Shown here in pieces: positions 33,784 through 44,919 of a DNA stretch of 64,000 bases. Below the pieces are notes generated by a model that saw nothing but the letters and a program-made list of their open reading frames with translations, did not search any database and was not told where the DNA came from. The DNA is from Whalleya microplaca. Its lineage: Eukaryota; Ascomycota; Sordariomycetes; Xylariales; Xylariaceae. Location: contig MU385770.1 of NCBI GenBank assembly GCA_022497155.1, positions 1-64,000 on the forward strand. Direction: 5' to 3'. The translations under genes were made by a program, and so were the position numbers. Numbering within the stretch: the first letter of the stretch is position 1; every line of letters starts with the position of its first letter.

Positions 33784-35888
33784 ATGGACGGCAAATCAGA
33801 TGTGCTCCATGACCTGTTGTTCGAGCGACATTGGCTCCAACAACTTCAGCAACAGAGATATGAGTTCTCTGTAAAACAGGCTTTCTGCGTAGCTGCGGTT
33901 ACTGTAAGTCAGTTGCCTAAATGATCCATAAGGCTTAACTAAGTGTTTCGTATAAGGTTGTGACCTGGTCATTGTGGAGCTTCATTTACAATCTCTACTT
34001 TCATCCTCTTGCTAAGTATCCTGGACCATTCTGGGCGAGAGCTTCATTGGTAAGAAGACTCTATATAAGCGTAATGCAACGCTAATGTTCTTTGCGTCAA
34101 AGTTCTGGAGAATCTGGAACTCATTGGGAGGACGCTTCCACCGTAAGATCCAGGAGGGTCATCGAAAGTATGGTAAGGGCATTGTTTAATACCTAACCAT
34201 CAGTTTCCCCCAATGTGTTATGAAAAGATGCTTATGGTGTTGAATAAGGTGATGTCTTCCGTGTAGGGCCTTCAGAGCTCTCCTTTGTTACTCCTACAGC
34301 TGCTAAGGCCATATATGGTCAATGGCCGGTTGGAAAGCCTCCCATCGTTAAAGCTGGATGGTATGAGATGTTGGGCGCAGGCTTCGCAGAATCTTGCCTT
34401 GCTACGGAGAAAGACCCTAAGATCGCGGTACGTAAGAGGGCCTTATTTACGCCTACCTTGAGTAATAAAGCACTTTGCGAGCAAGAGGAGCTGATCCAGT
34501 CCTGTGCTGGTGCCTGGATTGAGAAACTTGGGAAATTGGGATCTGGACCTGATGGTTTGGATTTGCGCAAGTGGTACAATATTTTTTCATTTGAAATTTT
34601 TGGAAAACTTGCATTTGGGGAGCCTTTTGGGTGCATTGAAAACGGCAAGTATATTGTTTTTTCCTTAATTCCCCTGATGATCAGGATTTGCTAACACGTC
34701 TTGAAAGAAAACACACTCCAGTGGATGGATATTCTTGGGGACCATCTATTTGCGATCTCGCTTATGGATAATCTCCGTCGTATACCTATTGTCTTAGCTG
34801 CGGCAAAATGTATTCCGAGCACATGGACGGTCAAGCTTGGTCAATGGATGAATCGGATGGGCAGGGAGAAGGCCGCACAGTACAAAGCTCTCTAACCCCT
34901 ATTTTGGAATAGAGATATGGACACTAACTCAATACAGTCGTTTGTCACTTGGCGAGCAGAAAGACTTCATGTCCGTCTGTGTCGATAAAGTGTTGAAAGG
35001 CGAAGTATCTCAGGAGGAGATGGCTGCACAGTACGCATTTCAACTTCATTATTTCCTATTTAAGCCTACCTTGGGAGCTATATCTTCTCATTGGAAGTAA
35101 ACTCCCAAAGTGAAGGCTTAAAATAGTTGAGGGTATTTGAAAGTACAATGGACTGACTCTAAGGAATATATAGCTGTCGAACCCTCCTCATAGCTGGAGG
35201 TGAAACCACAGCAACCGCGATGACAGCAACTACCCATTATCTTCTAAATTCTCCTGAGTGCCTCGAGAAACTTAAACAAGAGATTCGAGAACGATTTAGT
35301 TCCCTAGACGAGATTACCATTGCCTCGACGGCAAAACTGCCCTACCTTCGGGCTGTGATCAAAGAGGGTTTGCGGATCTTCCCGGTAGGCGCCATAGGAT
35401 TCCCCCGAATTTCTCCTGGCATGACAGTGGACGGATGTTATGTCCCCAGAGGTGTAAGTCTACCACCACTAGCCCCTAGTAACCGACTCGACTTAACAAT
35501 AATACTTTATAGACCGAATTCTACGTGAGTTACTGGGCGGAAACTCATGACGAGCGATACTTTCACGAGCCGTATACATTTAAGCCCGAGAGATGGATTG
35601 ATCCGAATTGCAAAGACGTAAAGGAAGCCAGTCTCCCATTCTCTAATGGACCAAGGTCTTGTCCCGGAAAAGAGTAAGCACTTATGAATAAGCAGTATAC
35701 CACTCTCTAACCATATATCTCGTTTAAGTTTCGCCTACGCACAAATGTCGCTTGAGCTATCTGTGCTCTTTTTGATGTATGATTTGGAGTTGGTTAAACC
35801 TGGGCTCGATTGGGAAGATGCATGCCGTACACACTTCTTATGGTATAAGCCGGAACTCAAAGTTCGATTACATAGGCGACGTATATAA
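33784..35888 (+). CDS. Cytochrome P450 monooxygenase (CYP65/isotrichodermin-hydroxylase-like)
   Basis: Nine exons: 33784-33903, 33957-34049, 34103-34172, 34249-34644, 34708-34879, 34938-35030, 35174-35453, 35513-35673 and 35729-35888. All phases match and the product is 514 aa, the normal length. The fourth intron has a GCAAGT donor (GC-AG intron) with a gctaac branch site; the others are GT-AG. Landmarks: N-terminal anchor region, FHPLAKYPGPFWARASL (Pro-rich hinge), I-helix AGGETTAT at 323-329, ExxR motif at 379-382 (EGLR), FKPERW and the heme loop FSNGPRSCPG at 451-460 with axial Cys458. It resembles fungal P450s that hydroxylate trichothecene-like or polyketide compounds. It is probably ER-bound and needs a cytochrome P450 reductase. 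The neighbouring SDRs, FAD monooxygenase and regulator suggest a shared pathway. Confidence 0.93.
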
Positions 35889-36617
35889 TGCCTGGGACTG
35901 GTTCTACCATACCTCTATCTGTTAGGTTTCTTAATGGTATACTGTGTAAGCACAGCCTATGCAAGAGACAGAATTTTTACGTATGACGATCTCAATTATG
36001 TACAAGCATCCCGATTACTTAAAAAAAAAGTGTTCTTTGAATTATAATCCTGAGGTGTCTTGGTCAGTCTCTCGCTTGTAATACGTGTACAAATCGTGGT
36101 GGTGCCTATTCCAAAATTGTATTAGATTGATAGGTTATACTTGCTATACCTATTTATCGTGGAGAAATGGTTGATTCTGCTACATCAATAAGCACTCCTT
36201 AGCATGCTTGACATCTCATCTGCTTGTCTTTTATCTACGACAATTGTCTAATACTAGCCTTTGGTGGCTTCGATATCTGGCTCTTCTCCTCTCCCACCAT
36301 TTCAATGGCCTTCTGGACTAGATCTTGAAAATCATATAAGGCTTCAGTCAGCTAACCGTGGGTAATTATCATTTAAGTACAAAGTACAACAACGAGAAAA
36401 CTTTTCTATCACGGGTTCATTGTGTGTAATTACCATCTAGGTGTTGCCACTTATGGTTGTCAAATAGAATAGAATTGTTGGTATGTCTAAAATAAATGAT
36501 CTCTTAGCTAGCTGCTTGCAAGAGATCTTTCTTAAGGTGCTCTCGGGCTAGATATTCCGCGGAGCACTATAATGTAAAAGCCCTTTATAGCCTTAACCCC
36601 TATCGTGACAATTCCCA
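35889..36617. other. Convergent intergenic region
   Basis: Between the 3' ends of the P450 and the transcription-factor-like gene. AT-rich 3'-flank sequence, nothing else recognised. Confidence 0.45.
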
Positions 36618-38207
36618 TTACAGTTTATTTACATCTGACTCTTCAGTCGATTGTGCTATATCCACTGCAACACTAGTATCTTTTTGGCTGCATCCCTGCC
36701 CGGCTCTCGAAAAAGTAGCAGATACCTGAACAAGTGAGTTGTAGACCTCCTCCCCATGCTTTCCGTCTAATAGGGGAATCCACATAAACGATTTCAATAT
36801 TGCTTGCAGGTCTTTCCATGTGTTGACTCGACATCTTTCGAAGTGCCTTTGTAAGTAATCACCTAACCACGGTTCCTCCGAAATACCGAATACTGAAACA
36901 GCTCCGATCATTAGGAGCCACATCAATAACTGTGGGGGAACTGTATCCTCGAGCGGGTGTACCTGGAGGTGGTTTCGATAGATGTGACGAAATTGGTGAT
37001 GACAGGGAAGTCTCATGTCTTGCCACTGAAGGAAAATATGATGAGTGAAAGCCAAGAGACCAAGCCGTAGGGTCTCATCAAGCGAACCGGCTGCAAAGCC
37101 CATGTGAAGGAGGCGGTACATAACTGCTGTCATTGTTCCGTAGATTGTTGCAGGTCGCATTAGCATCTTAGTTTGTGTCCCCAGGTTGGTTAACAGACAG
37201 AACTTCCTTGTAATAAACCAAGCCTCTGCCAAATCTCCATCTAGATCTTGAACAGGTTTCATTTCTTCTTGGGAGAGCATACTGTGGCTAAAGCTAGAAA
37301 ATAACCTGGTCCGGATAGTCAGGCATTGGTTCGGCTGCCTGACGGTAGAACACAGGATCCGAGCTGGTGAGCAATGCAATGCCCAGGTCACATCTATAAA
37401 GCATTAGTATGACGGAACCCACTGGAATCTGCACTTTGAGTACCTCCAAATCTCAACGAGGAGTTTCGGGTTATATTGAAAGACATCCAAACCCCCTCGC
37501 AACTCCGTCATCTTCCGAAGACCCTGCATGTGCTTCCTAGCGGTTTCAACTTCTCCATCAAATTGTGCAGCACTAGCCAACTTCAAGACTGCACTGATCG
37601 TATCATCCGAGATTTTTGCGTCATCGTCATCTCCATGAAGTCTTTCACGAAGAAGCTTGAGCCCCTTCTGGTGGTGTAACGTCGCCACTGGGTTAACTAT
37701 GTCCTCTAGTTGTCGGCGCAAGACCCTATCAATAAAGCTCTGTATCGCAAAAGCGTTGACGTGAAGGGACGAGGCGTCGCGTCCTGTTGGATAAAGCCAC
37801 GCATTGTCATCGGGGTGAAAGCCGATCTCCATCAGCAAAGGGAAGATGATTCGCATAGCCACAGCTGAGACTGAGAGCCAGGAGCAAATCTTAGATCAGC
37901 GAATCATACCGCAACAACAAGCCTGTACGCTACGAACCTTGTGCCATGTTCAGGATAACCGAGGGTTCTATCTCCCTGGGAAAGTCGACAAAGTACAGCT
38001 CTGTACCGATACGGCCAGGCTGCAGTGACGTGTACATGTCAACCGCTTCTTGTAGCTTGACCTGGGGTCTCTGGACCAGATTGGTCGGCGCAAAGCCCGA
38101 CACGCCTCGTCTTTTGTGTTTCTTTCCGCGCATGACGTGGCTTCTGATAAGTTTCCGGGTGGCCTGGTCAACTTCGATGAGACAATGAAAGGCAGCCTGC
38201 TCGGCAA
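36618..38207 (-). pseudogene. Fungal-specific transcription factor-domain gene (DUF3468 type) with frameshift
   Basis: Exons on the minus strand: about 38207-37938, 37864-37450 and from about 37391 to 36618. The junctions read MAQAVAMRIIFPLL (GTTCGT...TCAG) and EIWRCDLGIALL (GTACTC...ATAG). The N-terminal part has FHCLIEVDQATRKLIRSHVMRGKK, typical of this regulator family, but I could not find an in-frame ATG upstream. The ATG inside that string (38133) may serve instead. No Zn2Cys6 cluster is visible, which is common in this subgroup. The middle-homology region (LKLASAAQFDGEVETARKHM, LRKMTELRGG) is intact. Near 37303-37308 the frame ends as PDYPDQVIF-stop, while a one-base shift continues as LFSSFSHSMLSQEEMK to the true C-terminus. 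A 24-nt intron is implausible, so this is a frameshift by mutation or assembly error. Confidence 0.7.
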
Positions 38208-39139
38208 GCTAGGTACCAGGCGCGTCGATTCGTCCATTACGACCTCTTGGCGCCGCCCATTTGTTTACTGGAACTGGGACGTGGCATGGGAAGGATAATA
38301 GACTAGACGGGGGATGACCGATGAAGAATGGGGTAACATTTGCCCATGCTTCACAAGATGCTGTAAGGGGTGGGGGAGAAGACTATTTGCAGATGCAGGA
38401 CGGGATTCTTATTTACCCCTCGCGGACTCACACGGAGGCTGCGGGAGACGCAGCCATGCGTTCCACGGGTCAGCCAACCTGGCGGGCTTCCCAGCAGAAG
38501 GGTAAGTGTCGTCAAGAGCGTGGGGTTCATGCTGGCAGAATTACAGCGCCGCAATATTCAGCCCATGCCGTCGATCCTGCAGGGCTGCATGCCAAGATTC
38601 TACTGTTTGCCGTTTTGAGTATAGCGGTTGGATGATCAACGTTTAGGTTGCCAAACTGCCAGACTGCATGCACGAAGAGCAACACTATTTCGTGCCTTAC
38701 AACAGCGCCAATGAGCCGGGCAGTGAGCCGAGCCGAGCTAGGAGATGTCTCGGCCACGTCTCGCTGTGGAAGAGAGATTACCTATACCTAGGACTATGGG
38801 CATATTAGCACTCTGTACGGACGTACTTGCATCGGGATCGAAATTTGAATTCCGTCCAGTTAATGGAATATCCCACTCACCTACGGTCCAAACCTACTTG
38901 TTCCCAGCTGACAATTGCTATTGGCTTGTAATAGCCTCCCGTACTGACTACAAAGACTAAGCCAAATGTTAAGATACGCCCTACAGGGTTGAGGGTGGTA
39001 CGGGCCTACTTATGGCCGCTGCCTATACGTGTATATATAAGGGGCTCTGCCACCTCCCTATAGCTTCACATTGCACTAATCAAGTCACCATACTCCTTTG
39101 TCCCATATTGACACCATAGGCCACATATAAACGACCCAT
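38208..39139. other. Intergenic between divergent genes
   Basis: Shared upstream region of the regulator and the second SDR. Small overlapping frames between 38314 and 38757 lack family patterns. A TATA-like element lies at 39032-39040. Confidence 0.45.
39032..39040 (+). promoter_or_regulatory. TATA-like element upstream of SDR
   Basis: The string tatatataa lies about 100 nt before the ATG at 39140 in a GC-richer context. Plausible core promoter. Confidence 0.4.
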
Positions 39140-40163
39140 ATGGCAAGAAGAATGGCTTCTCTCAGTAAATCCGTCCTCATCACCGGCTGTTCGGCTGGAG
39201 GCATCAGCGCAGGGCTCGCCAAAGTATTCCGAGAGAAGGGATATCATGTCTTTGCAACCCTACGGAACCCATCCAAGCTCCCTCCGACTCTCTCCAAGGT
39301 ATCCAATGTTACACCCTTGACACTCGATGTGTTGTCCTCAGAATCTATTGCCGCCGCAGTGAAGACAGTCTCGCAAGAAACCGGCGGCCGGCTCGATGTC
39401 CTTGTCAACAACAGTGGCCAGAATTTTATCATGCCGGCTTTGGACATCAATCTCGATAAAGGTCGCAAACTATTCGACCTCAACTTCTTCGCTCCTTTGG
39501 CAATGATACAAGCCTCCGCTCCTCTCCTCATCGAGGTCCGTGGGTGTGTTGTCAACCAGTCGTCCGCCGCCGGATATGTGCCCATGCCTTTTGGAAGTCA
39601 GTAGTACTACGTTATTCTTCCATTCATTCTCACTGTAGGGCGCGTGGCTGATATGATTTTGTGTCGCAAAACAGGTATGTACAACGGCTCTAAAGCTGCT
39701 CTGACTATGGCAACTGGTATATGGGGTCGTGAGCTCCAACCTCTCGGAGTCCGGACCATTACCCTCATCACGACCAGCGTCAAGACCCCTGCCTTCGACA
39801 CTATTGAGAGGCCCAAGATCCCGGAGACTTCGTATTACTATGTAATCCGCGACTACCTCGACCGCATGGCCGACGGCCGACTCCAGGAAGGAGCGCCGGA
39901 TACGCGGACGTATGCCGTTAAGGTCGTAGGAGAGGTTCAGAATGGTACGGTGGGGGAGGTATGGGTGGGAAAAGATGCTGGCATGAACCGCTGGGCGTTG
40001 CGGTTGTTGCCGCCGTTAGTGTTTGTAAGTTATCGAAGATGACGTTTGTCTTTGCTTGATTAAATCCTACTAACGACGAGTATAGGACGCGGTCTTGGAT
40101 GGTTTTCTCAAAGTATCCGGCGAGTTGGCCAAAGTCGCCGAAGCGATGAAGACCAGAAGATGA
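39140..40163 (+). CDS. Short-chain dehydrogenase/reductase, Ayr1-like (second copy)
   Basis: Three exons: 39140-39596, 39675-40024 and 40086-40163, giving 294 aa. The first junction reads PFGSMYNGSKAA (GTCAGT...ACAG, 78 nt) and places the catalytic YxxxK across the intron. The last intron is GTAAGT...ATAG. An alternative ATG lies at 39152. Motifs: SVLITGCSAGGISAGLA (cofactor site; the second Gly of the usual GxG is Ser), DVLVNNSGQN (NNxG), QSSAAGYVPMP (active-site Ser) and MYNGSKAALT. It is clearly related to the SDR at 30801-31701 but divergent, so not a recent duplicate. Probably a reductase acting on a keto or acyl substrate. Confidence 0.9.
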
Positions 40164-40441
40164 GATGAACGCCCACGCAGACGACGTTTTGGTGTATGGT
40201 GTTAGGGCACAGTAACTGGAATGGCGCTCACATGTATCAACCGGCAGTTTAGCTGCTGATAGTTTCCTTTCGTCTTGAGAAATACACCACAATCTACCAT
40301 CTGATATATCTCCACCACCCTGCGTCTGTGTATCTACCTATTATCAGGGAGGAGTGATCACTAGATCGTCACCCCTGAAGCACGCCGCCTTCGGTACATT
40401 TAAGGCTCTGTTGAAACCCTCATGTAATAAATTGCATGCAA

Positions 40442-41113
40442 TTATTTAGGTTGAACAGCGAAAAAGTGAGGTTCACACATGCATACGGGATCCTGCCAAT
40501 CCAATCCGCTTATGGCGACCGATTGTGGTGTGCCTTCTGCACCTCTACAATAAACAAATAAGTCCAGAGACCTTTTAATTTTTCTGCTATGAGAATGCAT
40601 TATCCAACTTTCTGCGAAGGCGTGCTGTGATGACTTCAAATTTCGAAGGCCAAAAGCTAGCAAAGCTTCGTTGTCCTTTTTGATCACATCGTCGTTCTTA
40701 ATGTCGCGTCCTGGGTTTGGTGATGTGGATCTTTTCCTTCGCACAACTATGCGTCTCATGATCAAGCGGCCTTTCCTGTCCTTTGGAGGCTCTATTTTAC
40801 TGCCTTCCGGCGCTATGACACTGTTGCATTTTATTTGGCTTGACAGGTGATCACGGGGCTGGTGCTGTCGCAGTCTATCTGCCGCCAATTCCAGTATATT
40901 CTCCTTTTCCTGCTGGAACCACTCTTCCGATTCTAATATGACGCCAGCCTCCTCTCTTAGGCGTTGTGAAAGCTCTTTGCTTTTAGAGAGCAGGTCAATT
41001 AGCTCCTCAAGTTTAACATCACCCCTGGCTTGCATCTCATCGTTTGATAGAGAAGCATTCACTTCAGCTGTCGTGCCCAAAGTTTGTTGAGAACTCTGAA
41101 GTGGAGAAGACAT
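40442..41113 (-). CDS. Hypothetical protein with predicted coiled coil (223 aa)
   Basis: Single exon with ATG at 41113. No family recognised. Residues about 35-85 are strongly helical and charged (LEELIDLLSKSKELSQRLREE), suggesting a coiled coil. A basic segment follows around 110-135 (RRIVVRRKRSTS), possibly a nuclear-localisation or nucleic-acid contact region. No signal peptide or membrane segment. The 672-nt open frame with normal composition supports a real gene. Confidence 0.6.
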   Translation of the reverse strand: MSSPLQSSQQTLGTTAEVNASLSNDEMQARGDVKLEELIDLLSKSKELSQRLREEAGVILESEEWFQQEKENILELAADRLRQHQPRDHLSSQIKCNSVIAPEGSKIEPPKDRKGRLIMRRIVVRRKRSTSPNPGRDIKNDDVIKKDNEALLAFGLRNLKSSQHAFAESWIMHSHSRKIKRSLDLFVYCRGAEGTPQSVAISGLDWQDPVCMCEPHFFAVQPK

Positions 41114-42753
41114 TTTTCTGGGGATTTTTATCCAAGAGGGCGGGAAATTCTGATCGTGAGGGATGCGTTAGTTGCCGTTTTAGTCTTCTTCTTGTTCTGC
41201 CTTTCTCCTCTCTTTAAGAAAGTGTCTTTAGCTGTTCGTTGATGGATGTTGCCGATTTATAGCTGAGATGGACAAGATGAGAACTTGGTGTCGAAGAATT
41301 TTGGAAATGGGGAGGGTAGTATTTGAACATTCTAAAGTGAGATTACCAGCAGCCTTTTTGTAGGAGTTTAGGTTTGTATATAGTTTCCAAATCGAATGAG
41401 CCCACGAAGATCACGCTAAATACCATTAACACAACTATCCTATCACGTCCTCAGTTGAAACCTAATACAGCACCACTAACCCCCTTAATAATAGTCCTGG
41501 CGTGGTAGCGGTGCAGACTAATCCAGTTCTACATACAACTCCTGAAACGTGCACCATAGAAAGAACCATCCATTTAAGTGGTTGATCGTACTTACGTTAA
41601 GGCATAATTTGGGTTCAGGTCAGCTAGGTACGCCACATTTCATTTTTTTTGGTTCTCCAAAGGTCGCGTTTTCAAAGGCATTATACTCTAGTATTCCTTG
41701 CTAACCCTAGGAGGTATCAAGAAAGTTCGACTAACACACTGTCTTGTCTGAGTAATGCCTAAGCTGAAATTACAGGCTATCACAGCATCAATATCACAGT
41801 GCACAAGAGGCAAGCTCTATGTGCATGTTACAACCACCCATTCCTGAATATCCCCGCAACCAGCTACCACGTGATTTATGGTCGCCAAGAGGAGTAGCGG
41901 CTCGGCGTCCATATGGTCGCCAAGGCCCTTATTAGTGGCTCGGCGTCCAAGTCCCATTTACTAGGAAGCTATTCAGATATAAAAGGCTGTATTTCGCCGT
42001 CCCTAGATAGTCTCTCTTTTGCTAGCCAGCGATCAATCTAAGAATTTTACCTTTCACGCCTTCTGTTATCTCAAATCAAGACCTGTGGTAACGGCTTCGT
42101 TACAGTGCATATATATGAATAACATTCTCTATTACAATCGGATTGCCCTGTAGCCTTTTTATATATACCAAGGAAAGTCTAGGATAATGGTCAGAGCTCT
42201 ATGGAAGGGAAATCATCCGGCCCCTATGGCGCCCTATCGCTAGGCCTGGTATGCATAGCGGCCGATATACCAGATCACCCCTTAGCTTAGTGTATCAGCT
42301 GACATCTTGCTCTTTACCACACAATATTTTTGTAATAATCACATATTACTTGGCATACGACGTCTCTTTTTAAGTGTATAACACCTATCGTGGCAAAATG
42401 TGGTAATGGTAACGATTGGCATGCAATTACAGGGTCAGGAGCTCAGAAATGACCAAAGAGCTTTATGATCAACTCCATTGGCGAATGGGATCGCAATCAT
42501 TTGGTCCCTAATGTCTCCCAAGAAGGTGTCATTACGCCAAGATTATCTTAGAAGGATGAGTTAATGTGACATTTTCTGAATGCAATGCTACAAAGAAACC
42601 AATTAAACCTGACTGGCCTGTACTGTTGGTTAAACTAGCCATTATGTGTAGCATCAATAGCTTTGAGCATCAGCTTTTATTCTTGTAGGCGTGCCAATTA
42701 TTCTGAGTATCAGTTACTACACATCATGTAAACCTTTTCGTTTCTTCGGCAAT
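41114..42753. other. Intergenic with solo LTR
   Basis: Upstream region of both the coiled-coil gene and the FAD monooxygenase gene. It contains solo LTR copy B at 41826-42104; the rest shows no supported feature. Confidence 0.5.
41826..42104 (+). mobile_element. Solo LTR, copy B (279 bp)
   Basis: Starts TGTTACAACC, ends CGTTACA, and is flanked by a perfect 5-bp target duplication gtgca (41821-41825 and 42105-42109). A TATA-like atataaaagg at 41977-41986 is in promoter position for an LTR. Compared with copy A it has an additional segment of about 38 bp made of a near-duplicate of ggtcgccaag...cggcgtcc. No retrotransposon body flanks it. Confidence 0.9.
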
Positions 42754-44356
42754 ATGGATGAGATCGATGTTTTCATCGTGGGTGGTGGGCCGACAGGAAC
42801 AACTTTAGCCTTAGAGCTCGCTGTCCATGGGATACCCTTCCGCATTATCGACGGTATTCAACATCGATCAGATAAGTCCAGAGCATTAGCGATACAACCG
42901 CGAACTCTCGAGCTTCTGAATCGACACGACGATGTTCGAAAGCTGGTTCTGCAGGGTAACCTGAGCAGCGGTGCTAGATTTTACATAAACGGCAAGCAAG
43001 TAATAGACATCGATATTTCCGATCTTGCAGTCGATACGGCATTTCCTCTCATTCTCATCATCTCTCAATGTGAGACCGAAGGGTTCCTAGATGATTGTCT
43101 CTCAAAGTACGGACATAGCGTTGAGTATGGGATCGAAGCCAGAACAATCTCCCAAGACTCTAATGGGGTCATCGTCGGTGTACACAAGTCAGATGGAACC
43201 CAAGAAACTATACGAGCTAAGTATGTCGTTGGCGCTGATGGTGCGCACAGTATCGTGCGCCGCGCCGCGAATGGTCTTGTGTTCCACGGCGCGGCATACC
43301 CTCAGGACTTCATCTTATGCGATGCCTATCTTAGGAAATCTAAGATTGCCCGGGACCGGTTCACTCTATGCTTCGGTCAGGGCTTTCTTGCCATCTTTCC
43401 CATGAAAGACGGCAAAGTTCGTGTTGTGGCATCGAGAATGGGATCGACGCAAGACGATGGCCTAGTACTGGAAGATTTTCAAAACATGATGAACCAACTT
43501 GTTCAAGATGGAGGTGAATTATATGATCATTCATGGATGACCCGGTTTCACCTTCATCATAAGGGCGTAAACAGTTACCGAGACGGTCGCCTGTTTGTTG
43601 CAGGTGACGCAGCGCATATACACTCGCCGGCCGGAGCACAGGGTATGAATACAGGCATACAAGATGCTATCAACCTGGGCTGGAAACTAGCCAAAGTGTT
43701 ACGTGGGGAGCGAGAAGATTCATTCCTTGACAGTTACGACAAAGAACGCCGGCCAGTTGGACAACAATTGCTTGCTACCACTGATAGAATCTTCACTTTG
43801 GGTTGCTCCTCAAATCCCCTCTTCGTTTTTTTCCGCAATTGCTTTTTTACATGGGTTTTACCTTGGATAACGAGCAGCACTAGTCTCCGTGCTGGAATTT
43901 TCAAGTTCATATCCGAGCTTGGAATCAGTTACGGGAGTAGTTATGTTGAAAATACAACTTCGGGCTTTTCTGGGCCCGTGGTTGGAGGCGACCGAGCCCC
44001 TGACGGAAAGATTAGAAGTTCGACGGGAGTGAAATATTTCTTGGAACTAATTTCGCCCGAGCGATATCACCTGGTTTTCTTATCTGGACTCGGAGATAAC
44101 GCAGCTGATTATGAGTCGATGGCGCAAGCCCGAACGCAATTTGACAAGGTGAACCCAGACGGAGCGAAGATACATATAATACTCAGCGAAAGAACAGACC
44201 ATAAGTCTGGATACTTAGTACACAGACATGTCAAATTTTTTACATCAGACATATGGCTTTTCCAACCCATCTTACGTATATATTCGGCCTGACGGATACA
44301 TAGCACATATTGGGTTACTTTCTGGACTAGGAGGATTTATGAGTCAGCTGAGATGA
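42754..44356 (+). pseudogene. FAD-dependent aromatic monooxygenase gene with C-terminal frameshift
   Basis: ATG at 42754. Codons before it are open but non-ATG. Landmarks of the PheA/TfdB-type flavin monooxygenases: DVFIVGGGPTGTTLALELA (GxGxxG for FAD), KSRALAIQPRTLELL, YVVGADGAHSIVRRA (DG motif) and GRLFVAGDAAHIHSPAGAQGMNTG (GD motif). The C-terminal thioredoxin-like region is present. The frame as given stops at 44292 with an unrelated tail. From about 44215-44235 a one-base shift gives a family-like ending (DMSNFLHQTYGF, then YIRPDGYIAHIG) to a stop at 44356. Either a recent frameshift or an assembly indel. A 33-nt intron (GTACAC...TCAG) would also restore frame but is unusually short. The product would hydroxylate a phenolic or polyketide substrate. 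Confidence 0.8.
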
Positions 44357-44919
44357 TTTCACCTGCTAGGCACGAAAGTTTTCAAGAGATGTATAGTCTG
44401 GGTGTTCACATTTACCTGCTAATAATTAGATAAATATATTTGTAAAATTTTCAGCGAACCATGGCTTGCGACAACTTCTGTGGCACAGAAGCACAACTCA
44501 GAAGTATTAGATATGTGTTTATATGGTGATGGATATGAAGTATGTTCATATTTATTCTCATCTGAAACCCTGCATAAATAGCAGATAACATATATTGCTA
44601 CCTCATACGTTCATCTCGTGACAACTTGATCTGCATGAGGTCGAAGTCAATAAGGCGTACAATACTTCCACTAGGGCAGATTAGCAAGGCATTCTAGCTT
44701 CAAGTTACAGACTTTCGATGAGGAGCTGTGTTGCAATTTCAGGCTTTTTCTTTTTCTAAGCACAGGCTGGTAATGAATATCCGTTATCGATTCTAAAACT
44801 AACTATACATAGGTATCTCTGGGAGATCGAAGCCGCAGAATTTGCTTTGGTTTTTCCACTATTCATATTTTTCCTATTACACAAACACCTTTACACCCAC
44901 ACTAGAGCAATTTATACGC
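44357..44919. other. Convergent intergenic region
   Basis: Between the 3' ends of the FAD monooxygenase and the rhodopsin-domain gene. No feature recognised. Confidence 0.45.

Noticed and set aside
44210..44245. 33-nt GTACAC...CATCAG intron that would restore the FAD monooxygenase frame
   Set aside because: In phase, but shorter than plausible fungal introns, and it would remove a stretch (DMSNFLHQ) that looks conserved in the alternative frame; a frameshift is the better reading.
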